A DNA stretch of 64,000 bases. Source: Qingrenia yutianensis. Lineage in GTDB: Bacteria; Bacillota; Clostridia; UMGS1810. The notes under the pieces were generated by a model, which saw nothing but the letters and a program-made list of their open reading frames with translations, had not been told where the DNA came from and did not search any database. Position numbers and translations under genes: made by a program. The stretch lies in NCBI RefSeq assembly GCF_014385105.1, contig NZ_JACRTE010000005.1, positions 140,915-204,914 of the forward strand. Reading direction: 5' to 3'. Positions 54,101-62,594 of this stretch are shown here, piece after piece (position 1 is the first letter of the stretch; the number at the start of each line of letters is the position of its first letter).

Positions 54101-54535
54101 CTAAATTCCCAGCGATTCCATATTTGACGCCACTTCGTCGGGAGAAATGCTTCCGTTGTAGCCGTTCCACTGTTCGCTGTCCCAAATTTCGGCGCGTTCG
54201 CCCACACCGATAACCGACACGTCTTTCATAATGCCTGCGTAAGTGCGGAGATTTTGCGGAAGAAGTATTCTTCCCTGCTTGTCAAGCTCGCACTCAACCG
54301 CACCCGATAAGAAAAACCTTACAAACTGACGTGCGTTTGTGTTTGAAATGGGCAGTTGTTTGAGTTTTTGCGTAAATGCTTCCCACGCTTCTTTGGGATA
54401 TACAAAAAGGCAGTTGTCGAGTCCGCGCGTAACCATAAAGCTTTCGCCGAGAAGTTCGCGGAATTTTGACGGAACAATCATTCTTCCTTTTGCGTCAACA
54501 CTGTGCTGATATTCACCGCTGAAACCGTAAGACAT
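54101..54535 (-). CDS. mraZ: Transcriptional regulator MraZ
   Basis: The 144-residue protein has two AbrB/SpoVT-like swapped-hairpin repeats: EYQHSVDAKGRMIVPSKFRELLG at the N-terminus and AVECELDKQGRILLPQNLRTYAG near residue 80. MraZ binds DNA repeats upstream of its own operon and controls the dcw cluster. It is the first gene of the cluster (mraZ-rsmH-ftsL-pbp-murE-murF-mraY-ftsW-murG-murA-ftsQ-DUF881-sbp-ftsZ). Confidence 0.96.
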   Translation of the reverse strand: MSYGFSGEYQHSVDAKGRMIVPSKFRELLGESFMVTRGLDNCLFVYPKEAWEAFTQKLKQLPISNTNARQFVRFFLSGAVECELDKQGRILLPQNLRTYAGIMKDVSVIGVGERAEIWDSEQWNGYNGSISPDEVASNMESLGI

Positions 54536-54890
54536 TTACTCACCGCCCTTTCATATTTTTTAGATGAAAACAAAGCCGCAAATTTGTGATTTTTTATAAA
54601 ATATCTACCACAAAGCGCCACTTTGTCACACTTATCTCCACTTTTAAATAAATTTTAACCCATTTGTAATGAAATTGCAATACTTTTTTTAAAAAAATTT
54701 TTTATTTTATGAGATTTTATTAAAAATTTTAATTTTTCCGCCGTTTGAGCATATGTTTGGTATGCCTTTTTGTGCAAATAAAACAAACGGCGCATTTTTG
54801 TACGGAAATTTTTTGTCGGAGAAAGGAAAAGTATGGTGATGTTTCCCATCGCCCCCTCGATTTGCGATTTGTAATTTTCAAATTCTCTTA
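54536..54890. other. AT-rich intergenic region upstream of mraZ
   Basis: This 355-bp stretch holds no convincing gene. The first ~110 bases must contain the dcw promoter; an imperfect palindrome ACAAAGCGCCACTTTGT (about 54610-54626) and a TATAAA-like element are the only candidates I see. MraZ boxes are normally TGGGN repeats, and I do not see a clear set. A 79-codon minus-strand open frame overlaps here but has no ribosome-binding site or family signal. Confidence 0.5.
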
Positions 54891-55256
54891 TCATATCAAA
54901 AACATAAAATTTGTTATTTTACTAATTCGCTCCGCGGGGGCGCTTTTAGAGTAAAAGTGCCGCAAAAGCGCGGGGGTTCCGATTCCCCCGCACCCCTAAA
55001 CGGCTTGGGGTTTCACCCCAAGACCCCTTGCAACAATCAAATCATTCAAACAACAGATTACCGAATATTTTTCAAACAAAACCCGAAAACAAACCGTTCG
55101 CCGAAAATTAACGTTTACAGAACGGGTCAAGGGCAGAGCCCTTGTCGTTTGTGGGGTGTGGGGGAATCGAAACCCCCACGTTTTCCCACCGCTTTTGCGC
55201 CAAAAGCGGTGCCTGCGGAGCAACCCAAAAATTACGATAACCTATTTTTGATATGA
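54891..55256. mobile_element. Inverted-repeat (MITE-like) element, copy 2
   Basis: The 366-bp block is the reverse complement of 10466-10834 with few differences. It is bounded by TCATATCAAAAA (54891-54902) and TTTTTGATATGA (55245-55256), and carries the same internal palindromes in mirror order. It is flanked by TA on both sides. It lies between the dcw cluster and ppa, in a stretch without genes. Copies 1 and 2 are about 44 kb apart in opposite orientation. Confidence 0.72.
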
Positions 55257-55316
55257 TAAGATAATTTAAAATCGGGATTGCAAAGGCGCCCCTTTGCACA
55301 AAATCCCCTCCCTGTC

Positions 55317-55345
55317 TTGACAAAACGGCGTTTCAATGGTATCAT
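55317..55345 (+). promoter_or_regulatory. Sigma-A promoter of ppa
   Basis: TTGACA (55317-55322), 17-base spacer and TATCAT (55340-55345), about 48 bases upstream of the GTG start of ppa. Confidence 0.65.
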
Positions 55346-55392
55346 TCAATAGAAACACGGAACTTAAAAATCAAAAGAGGGGCGTGTAAAAA

Positions 55393-55920
55393 GTGAATAT
55401 ATGGCATGACATCAACAGCGAAAGAATTAAGGCAGAAAACTTTGTTGCGGTAATCGAAATCACCAAGGGAAGCAAAAAGAAATACGAGCTGGACAAAGAA
55501 ACGGGTTTTTTGATCTTGGACAGAATTTTATACACATCAACGCACTATCCTGCAAACTACGGCTTTATTCCGCGGACACTTGCCGACGACGGCGATCCGC
55601 TGGACGTGCTTGTGCTCACCACCGAGGACATTGACCCGCTTGTGCTTGTAAAATGCTATCCCATAGGCGTTATCGTTATGATGGACGGCGGTAAAAAGGA
55701 CGAAAAAATCATCGCAATCCCCACCGACGACCCGACCTACAACACCTACAAAGACATCGGCGACTTGCCGCCGCATATTTTTGACGAAATGCGCCACTTT
55801 TTTGCGACGTACAAACAGCTTGAGGGCAAAACCACTGCGGTTGACGAGGTTCAGGGACGCGAGGCGGCTCTGCAAATCATTTCGGAATGTATAGAAAACT
55901 ACAATAAAATATTTGCTTAA
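55393..55920 (+). CDS. ppa: Inorganic pyrophosphatase (family I)
   Basis: A GTG start follows AGAGGGG. The 175-residue soluble enzyme has the family I signature GDPLDVLVL near residue 66, with EITKGSKKKYELDKETG, STHYPANYGFIPRT and the metal-binding DDPTYNTYKDIGDLP. It hydrolyses pyrophosphate released by biosynthesis. It is probably monocistronic. Confidence 0.97.
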   Translation: MNIWHDINSERIKAENFVAVIEITKGSKKKYELDKETGFLILDRILYTSTHYPANYGFIPRTLADDGDPLDVLVLTTEDIDPLVLVKCYPIGVIVMMDGGKKDEKIIAIPTDDPTYNTYKDIGDLPPHIFDEMRHFFATYKQLEGKTTAVDEVQGREAALQIISECIENYNKIFA

Positions 55921-56113
55921 TTTTAAAGTACAAAATGTTGCAAATCTTAAAACACGCTCGGAACACGGGTGTGTTTTTTATGTCAAATTGTTGACTTTTA
56001 TTTAATATAATGTTAAAATCAGACATAAGAAAGCAATGTAAAATCTGTTTTCGGACGGCAGTTTTTGTCTGTGTCCGAGAAAATCGGTCTTTATAAAAAA
56101 TGAGGTGTATATA

Positions 56114-57391
56114 ATGAAAGAAATTTCTTTTCCGTACGGCAAGACAAAAATGACATATGCGTTTGACGAAAACGAGCTTGCAGGCGTTTTGGTATCGTCG
56201 ATACACGACTACGTTCCCGAAAAGGGCGAGGTTGAACTTGTGAAAGATGCGCTTGCAAATCCCGTCGGCTCAAAAAAGCTCTGCGAGCTTGCCGTCGGCA
56301 AGAAAAACGTCGTAATTATCGCAAGCGACCACACGCGCCCCGTTCCGAGCAAGGTTATAATGCCTGCTATGCTGGACGAAATCAGAAAAGGCAGTCCCGA
56401 CGCGGACATCACAATTCTCATTGCGACGGGTTGCCACCGCGGAACGACGAAAGATGAGCTGATAAGCAAATTCGGCGAAGAAATTGTGAAAAACGAGAAA
56501 ATTTACATACACGACTGCCTTGAAACCGACAAGCTTGTGAACATCGGCACACTGCCGTCGGGCGGTGCGTGCGAGATTAACTCAATCGCGTACAATGCCG
56601 ACCTTCTGGTTGCGGAAGGATTTATCGAACCCCACTTTTTCGCAGGATTTTCCGGCGGACGAAAGAGCGTTCTTCCGGGAATTGCAAGCCGTACGACAGT
56701 TATGGCGAACCACTGTTCGGAGTTTATCGCCGACAAAAACGCGCGCACGGGAATTTTGGAAAACAACCCCATTCACAAAGATATGCTCTGGGCGGCAAAG
56801 ACGGCAAGGCTTGCGTTTATCGTAAACGTTGTGCTTGACGCGGACAAAAAGGTTATCTATGCGGTTGCCGGCGACAGTGAACAGGCGCACAAAAAAGGCA
56901 CCGACTTTTTGTCGAAACTGTGCGGTGCAAAGGCGGTTGATGCCGACATTGCAATTTCCACAAACGGCGGTTATCCGCTCGACCAGAACGTTTATCAGGC
57001 GGTTAAGGGTATGACCGCCGCGGAGGCTACCGTTAAGGACGGCGGTGTGATAATTATGCTCGCGTCGTCGAGCGACGGCACGGGCGGTGACAATTTTTAT
57101 CATCAGCTCGCGGACGAGGAGGATATTAAGAAAACCACCGCGCTGTTTTTGAGCAGAGGACGGAACGAAACCGCGCCCGACCAGTGGCAAAGTCAAATTC
57201 TTTTGCGCATACTTTCGCGCGCAAGCGTCATTTATATTTCGGAAATGCCCGACAATATGGTAAAAAAAATGCATATGATACCGTCGCACTCACTTGATGG
57301 CGCAATGAAAAAGGCAAGGGAAATCCTCGGCAAAACCGATATTAAAATTGCCGCTATCCCCGACGGCGTGTCGGTTATAGTTGAAAAATAA
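56114..57391 (+). CDS. larA: LarA-family nickel-dependent racemase (lactate racemase-like)
   Basis: The ATG at 56114 follows GAGGTG; three upstream in-frame codons are not used. The 425-residue protein has the LarA motifs IIASDHTRPVPSKVI with the catalytic His near residue 72, ATGCHRGTTKDEL near 105, and FIEPHFFAGFSGGRKSVLPGIA near 172 with the second His and the lysine that binds the nickel-pincer nucleotide. LarA homologues racemise lactate or other 2-hydroxy acids. The larB, larC and larE genes for cofactor synthesis are not in the window. Confidence 0.9.
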   Translation: MKEISFPYGKTKMTYAFDENELAGVLVSSIHDYVPEKGEVELVKDALANPVGSKKLCELAVGKKNVVIIASDHTRPVPSKVIMPAMLDEIRKGSPDADITILIATGCHRGTTKDELISKFGEEIVKNEKIYIHDCLETDKLVNIGTLPSGGACEINSIAYNADLLVAEGFIEPHFFAGFSGGRKSVLPGIASRTTVMANHCSEFIADKNARTGILENNPIHKDMLWAAKTARLAFIVNVVLDADKKVIYAVAGDSEQAHKKGTDFLSKLCGAKAVDADIAISTNGGYPLDQNVYQAVKGMTAAEATVKDGGVIIMLASSSDGTGGDNFYHQLADEEDIKKTTALFLSRGRNETAPDQWQSQILLRILSRASVIYISEMPDNMVKKMHMIPSHSLDGAMKKAREILGKTDIKIAAIPDGVSVIVEK

Positions 57392-57408
57392 AAGTTTTAA
57401 AATATATG

Positions 57409-57446
57409 AAATCCGCAGGTTGTTGCAAAAATCCTGCGGATTTTTA
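57409..57446 (+). terminator. Intrinsic terminator after larA
   Basis: AAATCCGCAGG (57409-57419) pairs with CCTGCGGATTT (57433-57443), followed by TTT. It lies 18 bases after the larA stop. Confidence 0.85.
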
Positions 57447-57468
57447 TTATGCATTTGACAATTTTTGT

Positions 57469-57768
57469 ATGACACCGGGTGTAATTATCAACAGAGATAC
57501 ACAAGACTCAACAGAAGAAATCACTACAATAAATCACTTGCTTAATGAAGGCGCGTGCGAATCGTTCAGAATTGCCGGCATTGTTGATTTTGAGCCGAAA
57601 TCTTTAGACGACAGTTTTCAAATTATAATCAACATTCCCGATTCAAAAGGAAAATACATCAACTACACCTACATAACCGAATACAGTGATGAGCAAAAGA
57701 AAATTTTCTTTGATAAAGGAATTGAAAGTTTAGATAACCTCGAATACCGTCTTGCAGCAGAATACTAA
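57469..57768 (+). CDS. Hypothetical protein, possibly a gene remnant
   Basis: The reading frame is open from 57406 but its first 20 codons are the larA terminator, so I use the ATG at 57469, which lacks a good ribosome-binding site. The ~99-residue product is acidic and soluble (GVIINRDTQDSTEEITTINHLLNEGACESFRIAGIVDF, then YINYTYITEYSDEQKKIFFDKGIESL) with no recognised family. It is more AT-rich than its neighbours. A bidirectional terminator follows. It may be a 5'-truncated gene left by rearrangement. Confidence 0.5.
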   Translation: MTPGVIINRDTQDSTEEITTINHLLNEGACESFRIAGIVDFEPKSLDDSFQIIINIPDSKGKYINYTYITEYSDEQKKIFFDKGIESLDNLEYRLAAEY

Positions 57769-57784
57769 ACAATTAAACTGAAAA

Positions 57785-57826
57785 ATCACTCCCGAACTAT
57801 ATGTAATTTCGGGAGTGGTTTTTTAT
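57785..57826. terminator. Convergent intrinsic terminator
   Basis: CACTCCCGAA (57787-57796) pairs with TTCGGGAGTG (57808-57817), followed by GGTTTTTT on the plus strand and a U-run on the minus strand. It ends the hypothetical gene upstream and the lipoprotein gene downstream. Confidence 0.85.
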
Positions 57827-57828
57827 TT

Positions 57829-58452
57829 TTAATATTCTATTTTTTGGTAACCCTCGGGGATTTCAAAATACGACGCGGGAACAGAGGTGTCAATGCTCAA
57901 AAATTCGAGATAAATCTTTTTATCGCCCATTTTGGTGATGATATATTTTAAATTTCCGTCTTTATCAAAGCAGTAGTGGCTTTCCTCTCCGTTTGACGAG
58001 GTGAATTTTTCGCAGTCATATGTATCGTCGCCGATTTTCTCACGGCACACCTCATATGTCTTGCCCAAAACGTTTTTGGAGTTGAAATCCTCCTGACGCT
58101 GTTCGTTTTTGTCGGCATCTTCCGCAACATATGATTTCAAATCGTCCAAAATCCCGTAACTTTTCCCGTCGCGCACAAAAAACGTCTGCTTGCCGTCCGC
58201 AGTTTCGTATTGCAGATAGTAATTTTCTCCGTCCACCGCCATTGTACAGGTCATAGACTCACCCGTGCTTTCTTCCCAGCTTTTGAAATCTATAAGATAT
58301 TTTCCGCCGTCAAAGTATTTTTTGAAAAACGCGCATACCCTGTCGTTTTCGTCCGCCGTTTTCTTCTCGCCAATCTTTCCGCCGGCACCGCAGCCGCATA
58401 ATATAACCGCAAATACGCAAATATACGCGCAAAGTCTTTTTAATCTTGACAT
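57829..58452 (-). CDS. Hypothetical lipoprotein, 207 residues
   Basis: The N-terminus is a clear lipoprotein signal (basic start, hydrophobic core, lipobox LCGC with Cys21). The mature part has alternating beta strands and charged loops (MAVDGENYYLQYETADGKQTFFVRDGKSYGILDD, KNVLGKTYEVCREKIGDDTYDCEKF), and two cysteines that could form a disulfide. It resembles outer-surface LolA-like or MucB-like lipoproteins in pattern only; no family is certain. It probably faces the outside of the membrane. Confidence 0.78.
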   Translation of the reverse strand: MSRLKRLCAYICVFAVILCGCGAGGKIGEKKTADENDRVCAFFKKYFDGGKYLIDFKSWEESTGESMTCTMAVDGENYYLQYETADGKQTFFVRDGKSYGILDDLKSYVAEDADKNEQRQEDFNSKNVLGKTYEVCREKIGDDTYDCEKFTSSNGEESHYCFDKDGNLKYIITKMGDKKIYLEFLSIDTSVPASYFEIPEGYQKIEY

Positions 58453-58681
58453 TCTTTCCCCTCCGTCAGCAAAAGGTCTGACTTTATTATATAATATGAT
58501 AGGGAAAATGTCAAATTAACGTTGAATGTATTTTCGCCCGGGATTGCACAAATGTTAAGAGGCAAATCCACTTTGTAAAAAAATCTTGTCCCTACCTTGA
58601 GGGTTTGCAAAATTTTAAATTACAATAAAACCCACATTTTATTGTCAAAAATGCCGTGTTTATGAGGTTTATTTAGCTATG

Positions 58682-58726
58682 CTATAAAAAAATAGACCTT
58701 AAAAACTTTCGTTTCAAGGTCTATTT
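58682..58726 (-). terminator. Intrinsic terminator (minus strand)
   Basis: AAATAGACCTT (58690-58700) pairs with AAGGTCTATTT (58716-58726); on the minus strand a run of six T follows. It probably ends transcription of the defence cassette about 210 bases after its last stop codon. Confidence 0.7.
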
Positions 58727-58773
58727 GGGGTATTAAATTTTTTAAAAATCGTTTTGCCTGGGAACAACAACAT

Positions 58774-58788
58774 TTATTCCCACTCGAC
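58774..58788 (-). other. Candidate attachment site resembling the 3' end of guaA
   Basis: The minus strand reads GTCGAGTGGGAATAA. The 3' end of guaA (encoding IEWE-stop) typically reads ATCGAGTGGGAATAA and is a known integration site for genomic islands. The match covers 14 of 15 positions, but no guaA coding sequence is attached here, so it would be an att remnant at the element end. This is a lead, not proof. Confidence 0.4.
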
Positions 58789-58886
58789 TTAGGGGAAGTT
58801 AATCAAGATGTTTTTTCTTGATTTTCCGTGATTATATTTCTTGAATTTCACAGTTTTTCGCACCGTGATTTGTTTTGCAAAAGTTT

Positions 58887-58907
58887 TTGTACTCAAATTG
58901 TACTCAA
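58887..58907. repeat. Direct repeats TTGTACTCAA (integrase arm-like)
   Basis: TTGTACTCAA occurs at 58887-58896 and 58898-58907, 11 bp apart. Read on the minus strand this is TTGAGTACAA twice. Closely spaced short repeats next to a candidate att core are what tyrosine recombinases bind. No integrase gene is in the window. Confidence 0.5.
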
Positions 58908-58936
58908 CACCACTTCTATTATACCACCCAACATTT

Positions 58937-60337
58937 CTATTTAACGGTGCTTGCAGATTCTTTTTTGGTTGAATCAATAATTATTAATTTGGGGCATTTT
59001 ACCTCATTATTCAAATTGTTTTGATGTAACTCCATAATATTTTTTAATCGACCAGGATTTCCCGTATCTATAAATGTATAAAACAGTTTATCTGTACATT
59101 CAGCTTCTGCATATCTATTCACTTGTTTTTGATATCCGTGCAAATATTGTGGATTTGACGAAAGTTTAATTTCGCATAGTGATTTATCTCCACCTCTACT
59201 TAATTTTATATCTGAAGGTCCATTACCTGCATCTGACTCAAAACTAATATCTAAATTATTTGTTTTAACATACTCTTTGGCAGCAAGGTGAACAAGTCTT
59301 TGTACAATTTTTTCTCTTTTGCGAGTTGAAATTGACAATATCTCCTCCCACCCACGATTGTTTTCTACCCAATCTTTAAATATATCTATAATATGCACTG
59401 TTGCTTCATCGCTTGTTACTTGGTGCATATCTCTACTGTGCTGCAGGGATCCAAAACCCATATTTTTCAAGCTCTTAAACACCCTGCTAGTAACATACTC
59501 TAAATCAGTTTCCCAATCACATTCCGATTCGTGCAAAGTTTCGTAAGTTTCAAGAACCCTAGCACATTTTTCTGATACCTTGAATATATGATCTTTTAAA
59601 TATCCTTTTTTCTGACTAGACGCATATTTGCGCCATTCTTCTCCAACCATAGAATTAATCTCTCTACGAATAGTTTCATTTTCGGATACAACCCTATCAA
59701 TGTCATCCCAGTTATGCGCTATTGGCAATTCATGTAATATCTCTTTTGGTATTAGCAGAAGATCACATCTTTTATATGGATTAAAAACCACACCATCTTT
59801 AAAAATTTCGTTAGGAAAATTTTCTTGAGTAATACCCAATTCCAAATTAATTCTTTTTGTATAAGCATATATATCTGTTTTAATTATTGTGGCAAACATA
59901 TCGCTTAATCTATCTGGTCCCACATTATCTTCAAATAAACCTATTAGATGAAAAAACTCTGGTCTTTTAGTCCCTGCCTTAACAATATCAAATGCATCAG
60001 AAATGATAATATCTCTAAGTTTATTTCCAAATGCAGCACCATACAATGTTTGTGAAAAACCTAAATTTATGCCGTTGACTTCTGAAAATGCAAACCTCCT
60101 TAAAGCCTCTCTGTAAAATCGATCCTTTATTGTTTTTTCTTGTGCTTGATCCAATAAAAGTGCTATTTCCCCAAAATAATTATTTATTTTTTGATATGAT
60201 TCAGCAAACTCTGGAGTAGTAGCATCTTTCAAGCGAGTAACATTAATAAAATAATGACTATCAGCATCTATCACTGCGTCAAAAACACCACACGAATCAA
60301 AATCAACACCAAAGTAATCTGATATTAAGGTTGACAT
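58937..60337 (-). CDS. PD-(D/E)XK nuclease-domain protein of a defence cassette
   Basis: The ATG at 60335-60337 follows GGAGG by about eight bases and gives 466 residues; the open frame continues six codons upstream into that site. The N-terminal ~330 residues are helical and unrecognised. The C-terminal ~110 hold a clear PD-(D/E)XK core: an Glu-containing helix (KREKIVQRLVHLAAKEY), GPSDIKL with the metal-binding Asp, then SLCEIKLSS with the E-x-K pair, and a following helix HGYQKQVNRYAEA. It should cut DNA. No close named system comes to mind. It is the last gene of the minus-strand cassette, about 60 bases after the ATPase gene, and its codon use is more AT-rich than the chromosome to the left. 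Confidence 0.8.
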   Translation of the reverse strand: MSTLISDYFGVDFDSCGVFDAVIDADSHYFINVTRLKDATTPEFAESYQKINNYFGEIALLLDQAQEKTIKDRFYREALRRFAFSEVNGINLGFSQTLYGAAFGNKLRDIIISDAFDIVKAGTKRPEFFHLIGLFEDNVGPDRLSDMFATIIKTDIYAYTKRINLELGITQENFPNEIFKDGVVFNPYKRCDLLLIPKEILHELPIAHNWDDIDRVVSENETIRREINSMVGEEWRKYASSQKKGYLKDHIFKVSEKCARVLETYETLHESECDWETDLEYVTSRVFKSLKNMGFGSLQHSRDMHQVTSDEATVHIIDIFKDWVENNRGWEEILSISTRKREKIVQRLVHLAAKEYVKTNNLDISFESDAGNGPSDIKLSRGGDKSLCEIKLSSNPQYLHGYQKQVNRYAEAECTDKLFYTFIDTGNPGRLKNIMELHQNNLNNEVKCPKLIIIDSTKKESASTVK

Positions 60338-60401
60338 AGTTAAATACCTCCACAATGTAATTATTTAATCATTTCACTTTCAACATCAATTGTGCATTTA
60401 T

Positions 60402-62582
60402 TTAAGATTGTTTAATTATGTCTACAAAAGTTAAAATGCTTGTTTTTTCTGCACCTAGTGCTTTTTCAGTAATATCAATGGCTGGTTGGAATATACTCAA
60501 ATTTCCTTCGAAATGATTAAATTCATTGATAAGTGTTTTTTTAGAAGTCAGCCTAACACGATTCCTTATACTATCGATATCATTTCCCTTAAAAGATTGA
60601 TTAATTATAGCACCTAGTTGCTGATATTTCTCCGTATCAATACCATACTTGTCAATTAGTGTTTTTTCTACCAATAATCTTAAAAACAAGTATGTGAATG
60701 AATGACGAAGTGTTTTATCTAATAACGGGTATTTGTTTGTATCTACAATTGTAACACCATCAACAGTGCGACTTAACAAATCGCCAACATTTATTTTGAA
60801 AGAGGCTGGCAACACATTTTTTCCGGCATCACCGAATAATTTAAAGTATATTTCAGATACATCAACGCTCTTTGTCTTGTAACCATGCATAAGCTCGGTG
60901 AGTTTTTCGATACTTTCAGTATCATCTATCACAGTAGCATAACCTCTCATAAATGGGATCATTGATATCAAATACATTTCAGGTGATTTTATACTATTGA
61001 AAATGGTATGCCTAAAAGTATTTAATAATTCCTGTAAATTAATTAACATACTTTGTTCGTTTTTTGAAAGAGCTATAAAACCATTATTTTCACCCTCGGT
61101 ATTATTTAACAAATACAGTCTAAATGAATTTTTATATTGACTTTCTAATAATCTCAACAAATCTATATTATGAGTTAAAATTATCCTTGGTTTATTTTCA
61201 AGCATTTTCACCATTGCAAAAACAACTTTATTTTTATAGATTGAGTCAAAACTAGAAATTGGGTCATCAAGAACAACAATCTTTTGTGGTGAATTTTTTG
61301 CTTTCAAAAATTCAAAACATAGAGAAAGAAAATTTTGTTCGCCCGTACTTAAAGGGAGTTCTTCTCTATCTTTTCCTAAGAACTCTCTTTCTTCAAGTAA
61401 TATTTTAATATTCTTATTTTCATCTCTTCTTACCGCAATTTTTTTGTCCATACTATTTGACAGAATTTCTTCAATATAGATGAAATCTTCTTCTGTTATA
61501 TCCGGTTTTTCTGAAATTAATTTTGAATATTCCATATACATTTCTTTTAAAATCACAATATTACTCTGTTTTTTAAAATACCCTGATATAATTGCATTGA
61601 AGTAATTACTATATTTTAATATATCTCTCTGTAGATTTTTAATTATATCATAATCACCATATTCTAATGACAATAAGATGTTTTCCCTTATTTTAAATAC
61701 ATCTTCAGATTGAGGCATTTTTAATATACCATCAATAAACCCCTGCATTTGTTTAGTCAAAGAGTCAATAACGGCTTGTCTGTTTTTGGTTTTTTGGTCA
61801 ATTAGTTCTTCGGAATTAATACCATCAGAATCGCAAACAATGCATTTTGTCTTATTTTTAAAATGGCTCAATATTTCTATAGCGGCACTATTTTCCTCAA
61901 TTTCTTGTGCATTATGTACTGTAGTGATATCGGGTTCCTCTAGAGCTAATACACTGTGCAACAATGATTTTTTATCAGAATATCCTGCTAAAAAGCACTT
62001 AAATTTATCAGCAGAAAAACCATCATCTACACTGGTATTCCCTATGCAGCTCATTGCTTCATTAAAAAATTCTATACTAATTTTAGAACCTTTAGAGTTT
62101 TTATTCGCCAAATCCTTTATAACAGTTGATAGTTTATTATTGTTTATTATATTTATCAATGGATTGGTGGTAGTTGATATAGCAAACTTTTCTTTTAATG
62201 CAGCTATTGTTTCAGATAATATATTTTTATATAGTTCATCTATCTGTTTTTGTAATTCAAATTCTCTTTTTATGTTATCACCTAAAAGAAAATCTTGTGC
62301 GGTTCCAGCAATTATATTTCTATTATTCTGATCATTAATAACATGGAATATGTCTATGCCATTGTCATAATTAGTACCATTATATTCGCAACACATCGCT
62401 GTATCGGAATTTCCTGATAACACTTTAGCTAAACTTGTTTTCCCTGTTCCATTAGGACCATAGATTACAGAAATACCCGAATTAGAAAATGAGATAACAT
62501 TATTTTTTATAAATGTACTAAAATCAGAGGTAAATATTAACCCATTTTCAATTTTATTAAAAGTTAGTTTTGGAAAAGTCAT
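60402..62582 (-). CDS. RloC/PrrC-like AAA (AAA_13) ATPase with CxxC motif
   Basis: The 726-residue protein has Walker A GPNGTGKTS at 42-50, an inserted helical region with CIVC at 247-250 that resembles half of a zinc hook, an ABC signature LSTGEQNF at 411, Walker B KIVVLDDPISSFDS at 434-447 and an H-switch ILTHN at 468-472. This is the ABC-type ATPase of the RloC/PrrC group, which couples restriction or DNA damage to tRNA cleavage. The C-terminal ~210 residues contain LRHSFTYLFLRLLVEK and LINEFNHFEG, with Arg, Glu and His that could be an RNase (HEPN-like) site, but catalysis is unproven. An alternative is a regulatory ATPase for the neighbouring nucleases. Confidence 0.82.
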   Translation of the reverse strand: MTFPKLTFNKIENGLIFTSDFSTFIKNNVISFSNSGISVIYGPNGTGKTSLAKVLSGNSDTAMCCEYNGTNYDNGIDIFHVINDQNNRNIIAGTAQDFLLGDNIKREFELQKQIDELYKNILSETIAALKEKFAISTTTNPLINIINNNKLSTVIKDLANKNSKGSKISIEFFNEAMSCIGNTSVDDGFSADKFKCFLAGYSDKKSLLHSVLALEEPDITTVHNAQEIEENSAAIEILSHFKNKTKCIVCDSDGINSEELIDQKTKNRQAVIDSLTKQMQGFIDGILKMPQSEDVFKIRENILLSLEYGDYDIIKNLQRDILKYSNYFNAIISGYFKKQSNIVILKEMYMEYSKLISEKPDITEEDFIYIEEILSNSMDKKIAVRRDENKNIKILLEEREFLGKDREELPLSTGEQNFLSLCFEFLKAKNSPQKIVVLDDPISSFDSIYKNKVVFAMVKMLENKPRIILTHNIDLLRLLESQYKNSFRLYLLNNTEGENNGFIALSKNEQSMLINLQELLNTFRHTIFNSIKSPEMYLISMIPFMRGYATVIDDTESIEKLTELMHGYKTKSVDVSEIYFKLFGDAGKNVLPASFKINVGDLLSRTVDGVTIVDTNKYPLLDKTLRHSFTYLFLRLLVEKTLIDKYGIDTEKYQQLGAIINQSFKGNDIDSIRNRVRLTSKKTLINEFNHFEGNLSIFQPAIDITEKALGAEKTSILTFVDIIKQS

Positions 62583-62594
62583 AATTACTCCCCT

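Larger units (their letters stand above)
58453..58936. other. Intergenic junction region between chromosome and accessory cassette
   Basis: This 484-bp AT-rich stretch has no convincing gene. It contains a stem-loop at 58690-58726, an att-like sequence at 58774-58788 and two short direct repeats at 58887-58907. A 62-codon minus-strand frame at 58789-58977 is judged spurious. I place the boundary between ordinary chromosome and a foreign cassette here. Confidence 0.6.

Noticed and set aside
54655..54894. 79-codon minus-strand frame upstream of mraZ
   Set aside because: No ribosome-binding site, low-complexity AT-driven composition, and it runs into the inverted-repeat element.
58789..58977. 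62-codon minus-strand frame next to the att-like site
   Set aside because: No start signal and it spans the direct repeats and the end of the nuclease gene; composition looks non-coding.
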